Source: Nocardioides sp. WS12
Lineage (GTDB): Bacteria; Actinomycetota; Actinomycetes; Propionibacteriales; Nocardioidaceae
DNA length: 64,000 nucleotides
Assembly (NCBI RefSeq): GCF_014108865.1
Contig: NZ_CP053928.1
Span: 4,402,001 to 4,466,000 of the forward strand
Direction: 5' to 3'
The notes under the pieces were generated by a model that saw nothing but the letters and a program-made list of their open reading frames with translations, was not told where the DNA came from and did no database searches. This document shows, piece by piece, positions 49,546 to 57,754 of this stretch. Position numbers and translations under genes: made by a program. Each line of letters starts with the position of its first letter. Within the stretch, counting starts at the first letter, position 1.

Positions 49546-50865
49546 CTATTCGTCGGGGTCGGGCGCGCGTGGTGGGTCGAGGGCTTGGGTGCCGTCGGGT
49601 CCGACGAGGAAGTGGTGGCCGTTCGGGCTGATCCACAGGTAATGCCCGGGTAGGACGATCACGTAGCGCCAGTTGGAGAAGGTTTTGGCGCGGTGATGTC
49701 GTCGGCATCCGGGGACGAGGTTGCAGGGGCAGGTCGGGCCGCCCTTGTTGTGCGGGACCACATGGTCCAGGTCGCACTTCGCCGCTGGTCTGCTGCACCA
49801 GGGGAACCGGCATTGGTGATCACGCTGTTCGACCCTGCGACGGATGCGGTCGGGGATCTCGTAGGAATCGACCGGGACGCAATCGGCCAGATCGATCACC
49901 GGTCGCACGATGATCGTGGTGTCGCGGGCGCGGAGCCATTCCTTGATCTGCGCGATGGAGATCGGGGCGCGGCCTTGGTCCCAGCGGCCGACGGGGTTCG
50001 CGAACGGGTTGTCCTCATCATCAGAGGTCAGGGCGGTGTCGGTGATGTGGACACTCAGTTCGACCTTGCGGCCGGGGCTGGTCGCAACGACTTCACCGGT
50101 CTCCTCGTCGGCGAACAGCAGGTCCAGGGACAGGTCCTGACGGGCCAGGTCGCCAACGGACTTGGAGCGGCGGACGTCGAAGGAGTCGGTGTCGCCGAGT
50201 TGTCCGCGGATCTTGGCTCGACGCGACAACGCGAGGTCGAAGTCATGGGCATCCGCGGCATCCAGAACCGAGTGGGACTCGACCTGCCCGTTCGCGTCGA
50301 CGTCACCGACGTCGACCCGGCGGGCGTCGGCGGCGGCTTGGCGCTCGGCTTCGGCGCGTTCGGGGTCGAACCTGATCACCGCTTCCTGAACCAGCCGTTC
50401 GAGTTGGGCCCAACCCACGCCGCCGACGGTAGCGAGCTGGCGGTCCACGAACGCAGCCGCTTCGGCGTTGAGGGGCCGGGTGAGGTCGGCGATGCGTTCA
50501 GCCCGCCACGGTTCCAACCTGCCCTCGACCACTGCCGCGTAGATCCCGGGGAGGCGCCAGGCGCACTCGATGATCCGCCCGACGTACCCACGTCCACCAT
50601 CAGGTGAGCGACCCAACATGGCGATGAGTTCCATCAGGTTGAACTCGGACACCAGTGGTGCACCGGCGCCCGCGATCGGGACGCCGGTGTCGATGATCCC
50701 GTCGACGATGGTCGCGGCCTGCTCGGGGCTGGTGACGATGTTGCGCCTGGCCCAGGTCGCGATGTCGATCCATTCCTTGACCAGCGCAGCCTGGCGGACC
50801 TTGACGCCCTTGCTGAGGTCGGACAGCAAGGCCCGATCAGAGCGGGTGTCGGTTCCGAGATCCAT
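49546..50865 (-). CDS. DUF222/HNH endonuclease-like (13E12 repeat family) protein
   Basis: The second family member, 439 residues. The DUF222 part (about 15-330; LVKEWIDIATWARRNIVT, FNLMELIAMLGRSPDGGRGYVG, WRAERIADLTRPLNAEAAAFVDRQL) contains a variable Asp/Val-rich middle. The HNH domain has the zinc Cys (CRFPWCSRPAAKCDLDHVVPHNKGG and CPCNLVPGCRRHHRAKTFSNW), which the first copy lacks. The two proteins are only distantly alike, so they are not a recent duplication. The start context GATCTAATACATGTATGG matches the first copy in position. TGTGGACAG lies 52 bp upstream, and tandem repeats lie beyond it. Confidence 0.87.
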   Translation of the reverse strand: MDLGTDTRSDRALLSDLSKGVKVRQAALVKEWIDIATWARRNIVTSPEQAATIVDGIIDTGVPIAGAGAPLVSEFNLMELIAMLGRSPDGGRGYVGRIIECAWRLPGIYAAVVEGRLEPWRAERIADLTRPLNAEAAAFVDRQLATVGGVGWAQLERLVQEAVIRFDPERAEAERQAAADARRVDVGDVDANGQVESHSVLDAADAHDFDLALSRRAKIRGQLGDTDSFDVRRSKSVGDLARQDLSLDLLFADEETGEVVATSPGRKVELSVHITDTALTSDDEDNPFANPVGRWDQGRAPISIAQIKEWLRARDTTIIVRPVIDLADCVPVDSYEIPDRIRRRVEQRDHQCRFPWCSRPAAKCDLDHVVPHNKGGPTCPCNLVPGCRRHHRAKTFSNWRYVIVLPGHYLWISPNGHHFLVGPDGTQALDPPRAPDPDE

Positions 50866-51298
50866 ACATGTATTAGATCACCGACCTCCGACATCGCGAA
50901 GCGCCGGAAACCCGCCTGTGGACAGGTGAAAGTCCCCGACTGGGCTGTGGAGAGTTGGTGGTCAGGGCCGGGGGTTTCGAGGCTCGCTTCGCTCGCACCT
51001 CAACCACCGGGCTCGCCAGATTTCGCTCGCACCTCAACCACCAGGCCCGCCAGAATCCGCTCGCACCTCAACCATCGGGCTCGCCAGAATTTGTTCGCAC
51101 CTCAACCACCGCGGCGGCGTCTCGATACGCGGCTCGCTGGCGCTCGCCGCTACTCGACGAGCTTGTGCACGCTCGCACCTCAACCACCAGGAACGGACGT
51201 TGTCCACAGGCTGGAGTTTGCTTGGTGGCCGAAAGTCTCCGACGCACCTAGCGTCATCGATGCGTTCGAATCGGACGCAGACGATCTCGGGAGGATCC
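50866..51298. repeat. Repeat-rich intergenic region (34-bp tandem units, REP-like element)
   Basis: No gene is seen. GCTCGCACCTCAACCACC-type units start at 50991, 51025, 51059 and 51093, an exact 34-bp period, with a fifth partial copy at 51171. At 51120-51160 lies a REP-like imperfect palindrome also found at 54761-54798. A DnaA-box-like TTGTCCACA lies at 51200-51208 and TGTGGACAG at 50917-50925. GGGAGGA (51289-51295) serves the next gene. Confidence 0.8.
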
Positions 51299-51502
51299 AT
51301 GCACCGCACTCATGCGGCGGCGATCGCCGTCCTTGCCACCCTCGCCCTCGCTGGTTGCAGCGGGAGCGAGCAACCGGCCGACGTCGTACTGTCGCCGGCG
51401 TCCGCGACCTCGGAGGCCTCGCTCGGGTCAGGCGCGTGCGTCGGCGCTGACCAGGTCAGCAACCGGCCCGACCACGCCACGTTCTGCAGCACTCCGCCCT
51501 AG
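51299..51502 (+). CDS. Small putative lipoprotein
   Basis: A 67-residue frame with a clear export signal (MHRTHAAAIAVLATLALAGC; lipobox LAGC, Cys20) and a short low-complexity exterior rich in Ser, Ala and Thr, with a Cys pair (GACVGADQVSNRPDHATFC) that could form a disulphide. GGGAGGA at 51289-51295 gives a good ribosome-binding site for ATG 51299. No homologue is recognised. The 3' part overlaps the convergent flavoprotein gene by 75 bp. Confidence 0.6.
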   Translation: MHRTHAAAIAVLATLALAGCSGSEQPADVVLSPASATSEASLGSGACVGADQVSNRPDHATFCSTPP

Positions 51503-52171
51503 CCCCTCGGCCCTTTGTACGACGTCCGCAGGAACCCGATCGTGGGAGTCGGCCGAGGACACGGGACTCGCGGCCACTCGGGCGAGCGGGATGTATCCGC
51601 CCCACACACCCGCAGCCACATCGCTGGGCTCGTCGACCGGGTCCCCCGCCCGAGCCTTCATGGAGGCCTCGGCGAGCGGAATCGCCAGCACCGCCGTGGC
51701 CGCCAGTTCCTTGCGGGTGCTGGGCCGCAGCGTGCCGGATCGGCCGGGGATCATGTGGTCGACGATCAGGTCGAGGGCGTGCTGCCGCTCCTCTTCGTCA
51801 TCGACCACGCGCGCCGCGCCGATGACCACGGCGGAGCGGTAGTTCATGGAGTGGTGGAACGCCGAGCGGCCGGCCACCAGGCCGTCCACCTCGGTGACCG
51901 TGACGCAGACCGTGCCGCCCTGGGCCTGCCGCAGCCAGCCGGCCGCGACGGACCCGTGCACGTAGAGCGTTCCGCCCGCATCCGGCCCGGAGACGTCGAT
52001 CGCATACGCAGCCGGCAGCACCAGCGGGTGGTCGCCGACCGTCACCCCGAGGTGCGCGACCAGACCGTCGGCGAGGAACGCGTGCAGTTCGGCACGGTCG
52101 GACACCATCCGGTTGCGGCCACGGGTGACGGTCGTGCGGGGCGTCGGCGACAGGGGCGCTTCGGTGCTCAT
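51428..52171 (-). CDS. Pyridoxamine-5'-phosphate-oxidase-fold flavin-binding protein
   Basis: A 247-residue protein with the split-barrel FMN-binding fold. It has LHAFLADGLVAHLGVTVGDHPLVLPAAYAID, TLYVHGSVAAGWLRQ, VCVTVTEVDGLVAGRSAFHHSMNYRSAVVIGAARV, the pattern of the Pyridox_ox_2 / nitroimidazole-resistance-like group, and ends GVWGGYIPL. About 45 C-terminal residues after this motif are variable and overlap the small lipoprotein gene. ATG 52171 is divergent from a MocR-type PLP-binding regulator 70 bp away, suggesting vitamin B6 or amine-related control of this gene. Confidence 0.85.
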   Translation of the reverse strand: MSTEAPLSPTPRTTVTRGRNRMVSDRAELHAFLADGLVAHLGVTVGDHPLVLPAAYAIDVSGPDAGGTLYVHGSVAAGWLRQAQGGTVCVTVTEVDGLVAGRSAFHHSMNYRSAVVIGAARVVDDEEERQHALDLIVDHMIPGRSGTLRPSTRKELAATAVLAIPLAEASMKARAGDPVDEPSDVAAGVWGGYIPLARVAASPVSSADSHDRVPADVVQRAEGLGRSAAERGVVGPVADLVSADARA

Positions 52172-52241
52172 GCCTCTAGACTCCCCACCAAGTGGCCTGT
52201 GCACACGGGCCAATCCGACGCAAACATGACAGGACACTCGC

Positions 52242-53585
52242 ATGGCAGCCACCCTCGCCGTCGTCCTGGACCGCGCCGACCGACGGCCCCTGGGCGGACA
52301 GCTCGCCGACGAGATCCGCCGCCAGGTCACCGACGGTCGCCTCGCTGCCGGTGACCGGCTGCCCAGCAGCCGCGCCCTCGCCACCGAGCTCGGCGTCGCC
52401 CGCGCCGTCACCGAAGTGGCCTACGGCCAACTCGTCGCCGAGGGCTGGCTCGAGGGCCGCCACGGCTCCGGGACGTTCGTCTCCGCGAGCGCGCCCGCCC
52501 AGGCACCACCCCATCGGCCCCGCCGCCGAGCACCCGAAGCACGGCCCCTCCTCCGCCTCGACGCCGGCACGCCGTGGATCGACCCGCGGTACGCCGCACT
52601 CTGGCGTCGCGCCTGGCGCGACGTGTCCACCACTCGCCCTCCCGCCGGGTACGACGACCCCCGCGGACTCCCCGAGCTCCGCACCGAGATCGCCGCCCGG
52701 CTGGGCCGGATCCGCGGCCTGGACTGCGATCCGGACGACGTCCTGGTGACCGCGGGGACGACCGACGGACTGCGCCACCTCCTCGGCGTCCTCCCACCCG
52801 GACCCGTCACCGTCGACGACCCGGGCTACCGGGCCGCTGTCGCCACGGTCCGGCTCGCCGGGCGCGAGGTCGTCGACGTACCCGCGCTCGGGCCGCCGCC
52901 CGACGCCACCACGCTCGCGACCTGTGCCGCCGCCTACGTCACCCCGGCCCACCAGCACCCGCTCGGCCCGACCATGTCCGGCAGCGCGCGCCTTGCCCTC
53001 CTCGACGCGAGCCGCACGTCCGGAGCCCTGATCATCGAGGACGACTACGACTCCGAGTTCCGCTACGACGTCGCGCCCGTGCCCGCGCTCGCCTCCCTCG
53101 ACCGCACCCGCGTCGCCTACCTCGGCACCGCGAGCAAGGCCGTGGCTCCGAGCATGCGGCTCGGCTGGCTCGTCCCTCCGCAACACCTGCTCGACCCGCT
53201 CAACCAGATGCGCGCCATCACCCACGACACGGCGTCCTGGCCGGTCCAGCGCGCGTACCTCTCGCTCCTGCGCGACGGGTACGTCGACAAGGTGGTCCGC
53301 TCGGCCCGCCGCACGTACGCCGAACGCAGCACTCGTGTCGCGAAGGCCCTGGCGCCGTACGCACAGACCACCGGCCCGATCGCCGGCATGTACGCCACCC
53401 TCGAACTCCCCCGCCGGCAGGCCGAAGCCGCACACCAGTCCGCCCGCACAAAGGGGTACGACGTCCCGCTGCTCGCCGACTACTGCCGGTCGGACACCCG
53501 GCACGGCCTGGTGATCGGCTTCGGCGGGTGCACGGACGCCCAACTCGACGAAGCGCTCGGCGCCATCGTGCGCGGACTGCGCTGA
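52242..53585 (+). CDS. MocR/PdxR-type regulator (GntR HTH fused to aminotransferase domain)
   Basis: A 447-residue fusion. A GntR-type winged helix (about 15-80; LADEIRRQVTDGRLAAGDRLPSSRALATELGVARAVTEVAYGQLVAEGW) is linked to a fold-type I aminotransferase domain (about 105-447). The PLP lysine lies in YLGTASKAVAPSMRLGWLV, with EDDYDSEFRYD supplying the Asp that holds the pyridine nitrogen. MocR proteins use PLP as ligand and regulate B6 synthesis, taurine or amine genes. It is divergent from the split-barrel protein. TGGCC (52193-52197) and GGCCA (52208-52212) flank a TGTGCACA palindrome in the intergenic DNA, a possible operator. Confidence 0.92.
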   Translation: MAATLAVVLDRADRRPLGGQLADEIRRQVTDGRLAAGDRLPSSRALATELGVARAVTEVAYGQLVAEGWLEGRHGSGTFVSASAPAQAPPHRPRRRAPEARPLLRLDAGTPWIDPRYAALWRRAWRDVSTTRPPAGYDDPRGLPELRTEIAARLGRIRGLDCDPDDVLVTAGTTDGLRHLLGVLPPGPVTVDDPGYRAAVATVRLAGREVVDVPALGPPPDATTLATCAAAYVTPAHQHPLGPTMSGSARLALLDASRTSGALIIEDDYDSEFRYDVAPVPALASLDRTRVAYLGTASKAVAPSMRLGWLVPPQHLLDPLNQMRAITHDTASWPVQRAYLSLLRDGYVDKVVRSARRTYAERSTRVAKALAPYAQTTGPIAGMYATLELPRRQAEAAHQSARTKGYDVPLLADYCRSDTRHGLVIGFGGCTDAQLDEALGAIVRGLR

Positions 53586-53614
53586 CGGGAGAAAATGCGG
53601 CAGACTCGACTCCC

Positions 53615-54244
53615 ATGACCGCGCGTGTGATCGTCCTCGCCGGCCCCTCGGGATCGGGCAAGTCGCGGCTGGCGGAGCGCCTGGAGAAGGCGCACGGCTG
53701 GCCGACGCTGCGGCTCGACGACTTCTACCGCGACGGCGACGAGCCGGACCTGCCGCAGATCACCGAGGGCGCGAACGCCGGCCTCGTCGACTGGGACCAC
53801 CCCGGCACGTGGCACTGCGACGACGCCCTCACCGCGCTGCGCGAACTCTGCGCCACCGGTGCGACCGAGGTCCCGGTCTACTCGATCTCCGAGAGCAAGC
53901 GCACCGGCACCCAACGCCTCGACCTGAACGGCGCCCCCCGCTTCTGCGCCGAGGGCATCTTCGCGGCCGAGGTGGTCGAGGAGTGCCGTCGCTCGGGGAT
54001 GCTCGAGGCGGCGTACTGCATCACCCAGCACCCGATGGTCACCTTCTGGCGACGCCTGACCCGCGACCTCCACGAGCACCGCAAGCCACCCCTGGTCCTG
54101 CTCCGCCGCGGCCTCGCCCTCGCGCGCGCCCAGCGCCAGGTCGTACGACGGGCGGTCGCCGTCGGCTGCCGCGTCGCCACCGGTGACCGCGCCTTCGCCG
54201 ACCTGCGCAACCCGGAGGGCGATGACCATGCGCTGGCCAGCTGA
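53615..54244 (+). CDS. Uridine-kinase-like P-loop protein
   Basis: A 209-residue nucleoside/nucleotide kinase-like protein. Walker A is VIVLAGPSGSGKSRLAERL, the next strand has LRLDDFYRDGDEPDLPQ with the Asp typical of uridine kinases, DWDHPGTW is the substrate region, and VPVYSISESKRTG and EGIFAAEVVEECR follow. The C-terminal RRLTRDLHEHRKPPLVLLRRGLALARAQRQVV is basic and helical. Such proteins phosphorylate uridine or cytidine with GTP/ATP, but in this branch the substrate is not proven. The stop overlaps the start region of the C39-like protein by 17 bp. Confidence 0.85.
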   Translation: MTARVIVLAGPSGSGKSRLAERLEKAHGWPTLRLDDFYRDGDEPDLPQITEGANAGLVDWDHPGTWHCDDALTALRELCATGATEVPVYSISESKRTGTQRLDLNGAPRFCAEGIFAAEVVEECRRSGMLEAAYCITQHPMVTFWRRLTRDLHEHRKPPLVLLRRGLALARAQRQVVRRAVAVGCRVATGDRAFADLRNPEGDDHALAS

Positions 54245-54755
54245 CCTCGATCCGTCCGCCCTCAAGCAGCCCGACCCCCGCAGTTGCGGCGCGGCCAGCG
54301 CCCTTGCCGCCAAGGCGATGCTGAGCGACTGGCGCCCCGCGGCCGGCGCCGACGGAGCGACCGAGATCAAGGACGAGCACCGGGTCCTCACCTCCGCGAC
54401 CAGCGCGCGCGACCGCTTCCAGATGCCCTGGCCGCGAGCCCTCGGCACGCCACCGTGGGCGATCGTGAACTTGCTGCGCGTCCTGACCGGCCAGCACATC
54501 GCCACCGTGTTCGCCCGCCCGCGTCCGGCGCTCGCCTACGAGATCGTGCGCGAGCAACTCGCGCACCGGCCCGTCGCCGTCTACATCGGCAGCCGCTGGC
54601 TCCCCCGCCACGTCATCCTCGCCGTCGCCGCCATGGACGGCGCGATCCAGGTGTTCGACCCCGCCCGCGGCCAGCTGGTCCGGGTGATCGAGGAGAAGTG
54701 GGTCGACAACGACTTCGACGTCGCCGGGTGGAGCCACGTCTGGTTCGTGGCCTGA
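54228..54755 (+). CDS. Putative C39-like papain-fold cysteine protein
   Basis: A 175-residue protein. LKQPDPRSCGAASALAAKAML has the Q/D-x-x-x-CGxAS pattern of C39-like cysteine peptidases, with Cys near residue 21. A conserved RHVILAVAAMDGAIQVFDPARGQLVRV gives the His and the Asp/Asn expected later. There is no signal or membrane segment, so it would act in the cytosol. I chose the second ATG (54228), 8 nt from GGAGGG (54214-54219); ATG 54222 is too close. It overlaps the kinase gene and could be co-expressed. The peptidase call rests on motif order only. Confidence 0.65.
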   Translation: MRWPADLDPSALKQPDPRSCGAASALAAKAMLSDWRPAAGADGATEIKDEHRVLTSATSARDRFQMPWPRALGTPPWAIVNLLRVLTGQHIATVFARPRPALAYEIVREQLAHRPVAVYIGSRWLPRHVILAVAAMDGAIQVFDPARGQLVRVIEEKWVDNDFDVAGWSHVWFVA

Positions 54756-54760
54756 GCGCG

Positions 54761-54798
54761 TCTCGATACGCCGCTCGTTCCTCGCGGCTACTCGACGA
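54761..54798. repeat. REP-like palindromic element at the 3' end of add
   Basis: TCTCGATACGCCGC...GCGGCTACTCGACGA matches the element at 51120-51160. The inner arms are GCCGC/GCGGC here and GCGGC/GCCGC there, so pairing is kept although the bases are exchanged. The add stop codon (54788-54790) lies inside it. Confidence 0.75.
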
Positions 54799-55858
54799 CC
54801 CTTTGAGCCGCGTACCAGGGCTTGATGATCTCGGTGATCAGCCGGTACCGCTCGTCGTACGGGATGAAGGCGGACTTCATCGCGTTGACGGTCAGCCACT
54901 CCATCTCGGCCAGCCCGTAGCCGAAGGTCTCGGCCAGCAGGCCGAACTCCTGGCTCAGCGACGTCCGGCTCATCAGCCGGTTGTCGGTGTTGACCGTGAC
55001 CCGGAAGCGCAGCGACGCCAGCAGCTTGATCGGGTGCTCGGCCAGCGAGGCGGTCGCACCGGTCTGCACGTTGGAGGACGGGCACATCTCGAGTGGGATC
55101 CGCTTGTCCCGGACGTACGACGCCAGCCGCCCCAGGATCGGAGTGCCGTCATCCTCGAACGAGATGTCCTCGACGATCCGCACGCCGTGGCCGAGCCGGT
55201 CGGCGCCGCACCACTGCACGGCTTCCCAGATCGACGGCAGGCCGAAGCCCTCGCCGGCGTGGATGGTGAAGTGCGAGTTCTCGCGCTGGAGGTACTCGAA
55301 CGCGTCGATGAACCGGGTGGGCGGGAATCCCGCTTCCGGGCCGGCGATGTCGAAGCCGGCGACGCCGCGATCGCGCCACTGGATGGCGAGTTCGGCGATC
55401 TCCATGGCCCGCGCGGCCTGGCGCATCGCGGTCAGCAGGTGGCGGACGACGATCGTGCCGCCCGCTGCAGCCATGCCCTCCTCGAAGCCCTTCTGCACGG
55501 CCGCGACCACATCGGGAAGGTCGAGCCCGGACTCGACATGGAGTTCGGGCGCGTAGCGGATCTCGGCGTAGACGACTCCGTCCGCGGCGAGGTCCTCGAC
55601 GCACTCGCGGGCCACGCGGGTCAGCGCATCGGCCGTCTGCATCACCCCGACCGTGTGCGCGAAGGTCTCGAGGTAGCGCTCCAGGGAACCCGAGTCGGCG
55701 GCCTCGGCGAACCAGACCGCCAACGCGTCGGCGTCGGACTCCGGCAGTTCGTGGCCGACCTCCGCGGCAAGCTCGAGGATCGTCGCGGGACGCAGCCCAC
55801 CGTCGAGGTGGTCGTGCAGCAACACCTTCGGCGCCGCCCGCAGCAGGTCAGTTTCCAT
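54788..55858 (-). CDS. add: Adenosine deaminase
   Basis: Deaminates adenosine and deoxyadenosine to (deoxy)inosine. The 356-residue TIM-barrel metalloenzyme shows the Zn ligands HDHLDGGLRP, the catalytic HAGEGFG (His and Glu), GHGVRIVED (His/Arg region) and NTDN near the C-terminus, whose Asp completes the site. PSSNVQTGA precedes it. Length and motif order match bacterial Add. ATG 55858 is 9 bp after the deoA stop in a three-gene minus-strand set, cdd-deoA-add. Its last codons and stop lie in a REP-like repeat, so the terminal residues may vary between strains. Confidence 0.95.
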   Translation of the reverse strand: METDLLRAAPKVLLHDHLDGGLRPATILELAAEVGHELPESDADALAVWFAEAADSGSLERYLETFAHTVGVMQTADALTRVARECVEDLAADGVVYAEIRYAPELHVESGLDLPDVVAAVQKGFEEGMAAAGGTIVVRHLLTAMRQAARAMEIAELAIQWRDRGVAGFDIAGPEAGFPPTRFIDAFEYLQRENSHFTIHAGEGFGLPSIWEAVQWCGADRLGHGVRIVEDISFEDDGTPILGRLASYVRDKRIPLEMCPSSNVQTGATASLAEHPIKLLASLRFRVTVNTDNRLMSRTSLSQEFGLLAETFGYGLAEMEWLTVNAMKSAFIPYDERYRLITEIIKPWYAAQRVVE

Positions 55859-55867
55859 GAAGCATTC

Positions 55868-57157
55868 CTATCCGATGCGGTCGATGACGAGAGGGCCGGC
55901 CGCGAAGGCCGTGCCGGGAGCCGCGACGTCGTACCCGCCCTCGAGGGAGGCCAGCGCCCGGTCGAACCGCTCGGGGGTGTCGGTGAGCAAGGTGAACAAC
56001 GGTGCCCCGGCAACAACCACATCACCCGGCCGCGCATGCCAGACCACGCCGGCACCGGCCTGCACCGGATCCTCCTTGCGCGCGCGTCCGGCACCGAGGC
56101 GCCAGGCAGCGAGACCGACGGCCATCGCGTCGAGGCGGGTGAGGACGCCATCCGCCGGAGCAACGACCACGTGCGACTCGCGTGCCACCGGTAGCACCGC
56201 AGCCGGATCGCCGCCCTGGGCGCTGATCATCGCGCGCCACGCATCCATCGCGGATCCGTCGGCGAGCTTCGGCGCGGGGTCGATGTCCGGGCGGCCGGCG
56301 GCGGCGAGCATCTCCCGGGCCAGCGCGACCGTCAGTTCGACGACATCGGCAGGCCCACCGCCGGCGAGCACCTCAACCGACTCGGCGACCTCGATCGCGT
56401 TGCCCGCCGTGAAGCCGAGCGGGGTGTCCATGTCGGTGAGCAGGGCGACGGTGTTCACGCCGGCGTCCTTGCCCAGGGCGACCATCACTTCAGCCAGCTC
56501 ACGGGCCCGATCCACGGACTTCATGAACGCGCCGCTGCCCACCTTCACATCGAGCACCAGCGCACCGGTGCCCTCGGCGATCTTCTTGCTCATGATCGAG
56601 GAGGCGATGAGCGGGATCGCCTCGACGGTGCCCGTCACGTCGCGCAGGGCGTAGAGCTTCTTGTCGGCAGGAGCGAGTCCGTCGCCGGCCGCGCAGATGA
56701 CGGCGCCGACGCCCTCGAGTTGCGCCATCATCTCCTCGTTGGAGAGCAATGCGCGCCAGCCGGGGATCGACTCGAGCTTGTCGAGCGTGCCGCCGGTGTG
56801 GCCGAGGCCGCGACCGGAGAGCTGCGGGACCGCGACGCCACACGCGGCCACCAGAGGTGCCAGCGGGAGCGTGATCTTGTCACCCACGCCGCCGGTCGAG
56901 TGCTTGTCGGCGGTCGGGCGTGAGAGCGACGAGAAGTCCATCCGCTCGCCGGAAGCGATCATCGCCGCCGTCCAGTCGGCGATCTCGCGACGGTCCATGC
57001 CGTTGAGCAGGATGGCCATCGCCAGCGACGACATCTGTTCGTCGGCGACCTCACCGCGGGTGTACGCGTCGACCATCCAGTCGATCTGGCTGGTGGACAG
57101 GGTGCCGCCGTCGCGCTTCGCGAGGATGACTTCGACGGCGTCGTGGGTTCCGGACAT
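55868..57157 (-). CDS. deoA: Thymidine phosphorylase
   Basis: Converts thymidine and phosphate to thymine and 2-deoxyribose-1-phosphate. The 429-residue protein has the family signature DKHSTGGVGDKITLPLAP (phosphate loop; Lys and Ser), SGRGLGHTGGTLDKLESIPG (pyrimidine site) and LDVKVGSGAFMKS. The C-terminal domain ends SLEGGYDVAAPGTAFAAGPL-type. ATG 57157 has TAGGGT at 57164-57169 with a 6-nt spacer, inside the stop region of cdd, so it has its own leaderless promoter besides read-through. The product feeds the mutase and DeoC. Confidence 0.95.
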   Translation of the reverse strand: MSGTHDAVEVILAKRDGGTLSTSQIDWMVDAYTRGEVADEQMSSLAMAILLNGMDRREIADWTAAMIASGERMDFSSLSRPTADKHSTGGVGDKITLPLAPLVAACGVAVPQLSGRGLGHTGGTLDKLESIPGWRALLSNEEMMAQLEGVGAVICAAGDGLAPADKKLYALRDVTGTVEAIPLIASSIMSKKIAEGTGALVLDVKVGSGAFMKSVDRARELAEVMVALGKDAGVNTVALLTDMDTPLGFTAGNAIEVAESVEVLAGGGPADVVELTVALAREMLAAAGRPDIDPAPKLADGSAMDAWRAMISAQGGDPAAVLPVARESHVVVAPADGVLTRLDAMAVGLAAWRLGAGRARKEDPVQAGAGVVWHARPGDVVVAGAPLFTLLTDTPERFDRALASLEGGYDVAAPGTAFAAGPLVIDRIG

Positions 57158-57166
57158 GCGCAGACC

Positions 57167-57550
57167 CTAGATGAGGTTCTCGGGGCCGAAGGCCTGCGGC
57201 AGCACCTGATCCATGGTCAGCACGCCTTCGGGTGTCATCACCTCGAGCGGCGCTCCCCCGGCTTCCCACAGCAACTGGCGGCAGCGGCCGCACGGCATGA
57301 TCACGTCGCCGGAGCCATTCACACAGACGAAGTGCGTCAGCCGACCACCGCCGGTCGCGTGCAACTGGGAGACCAGTCCGCACTCGGCGCACAGCGTGAC
57401 GCCGTACCCGGCGTTCTCGACATTGCAGCCGACGAGCAGGCGCCCGTCCTCGGCGAGGCCCGCTGCACCGACCCGATAACCGGAGTACGGCGCGTAGGCG
57501 TGCGCAGCGATCTCGATCGCAGCGGCTTGCAGGGCGTCCCAGTCGACCAC
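57167..57550 (-). CDS. cdd: Cytidine deaminase
   Basis: Deaminates cytidine and deoxycytidine to (deoxy)uridine. The 127-residue protein is of the small tetrameric class with one zinc. It has VGCNVENAGYGVTLCAECG (substrate Asn/Glu, catalytic Glu and first Zn Cys) and MPCGRCRQLL (two Zn Cys). The N-terminal AYAPYSGYRVGAA is typical. GTG 57550 has TAGGTT at 57557-57562, six nt upstream (leaderless type). First gene of the cdd-deoA-add set and divergent from the nucleoside importer, with 204 bp between starts. Confidence 0.95.
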   Translation of the reverse strand: MVDWDALQAAAIEIAAHAYAPYSGYRVGAAGLAEDGRLLVGCNVENAGYGVTLCAECGLVSQLHATGGGRLTHFVCVNGSGDVIMPCGRCRQLLWEAGGAPLEVMTPEGVLTMDQVLPQAFGPENLI

Positions 57551-57754
57551 CCGGCCAACCTAGCGCCCTGCCTGTCACCCGCACGAGGATCTTCGGCCGC
57601 AACCCCGGAGGACCACAAGAAATGGTCCCAAGTTGGTAACCGTTTGCTCCAAGGTGCTTCCCGCAGGGCAAGCCGTGGGTGAGGATGCACCGGAGCACCA
57701 GTCATGCATACCCCTGCCTTGCCCCTGCGGCGGGCGTCGACCTGGAGGACATTT

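Noticed and set aside
50991..51192. Regular 34-bp repeats suggested a CRISPR array.
   Set aside because: The units are directly joined with no unique spacers, and no cas gene is present.
50917..51208. DnaA-box-like sequences suggested a replication origin.
   Set aside because: Only two or three boxes, no dnaA, dnaN or AT-rich unwinding region, and similar boxes occur upstream of the other DUF222/HNH gene.
57551..57754. A riboswitch in the leader of the BMP lipoprotein gene; CCGCAGGGCAAG pairs with a later CTTGCCCCTGCGG.
   Set aside because: One bulged stem with a 45-nt loop does not match a riboswitch class I know; left as an unassigned structure.
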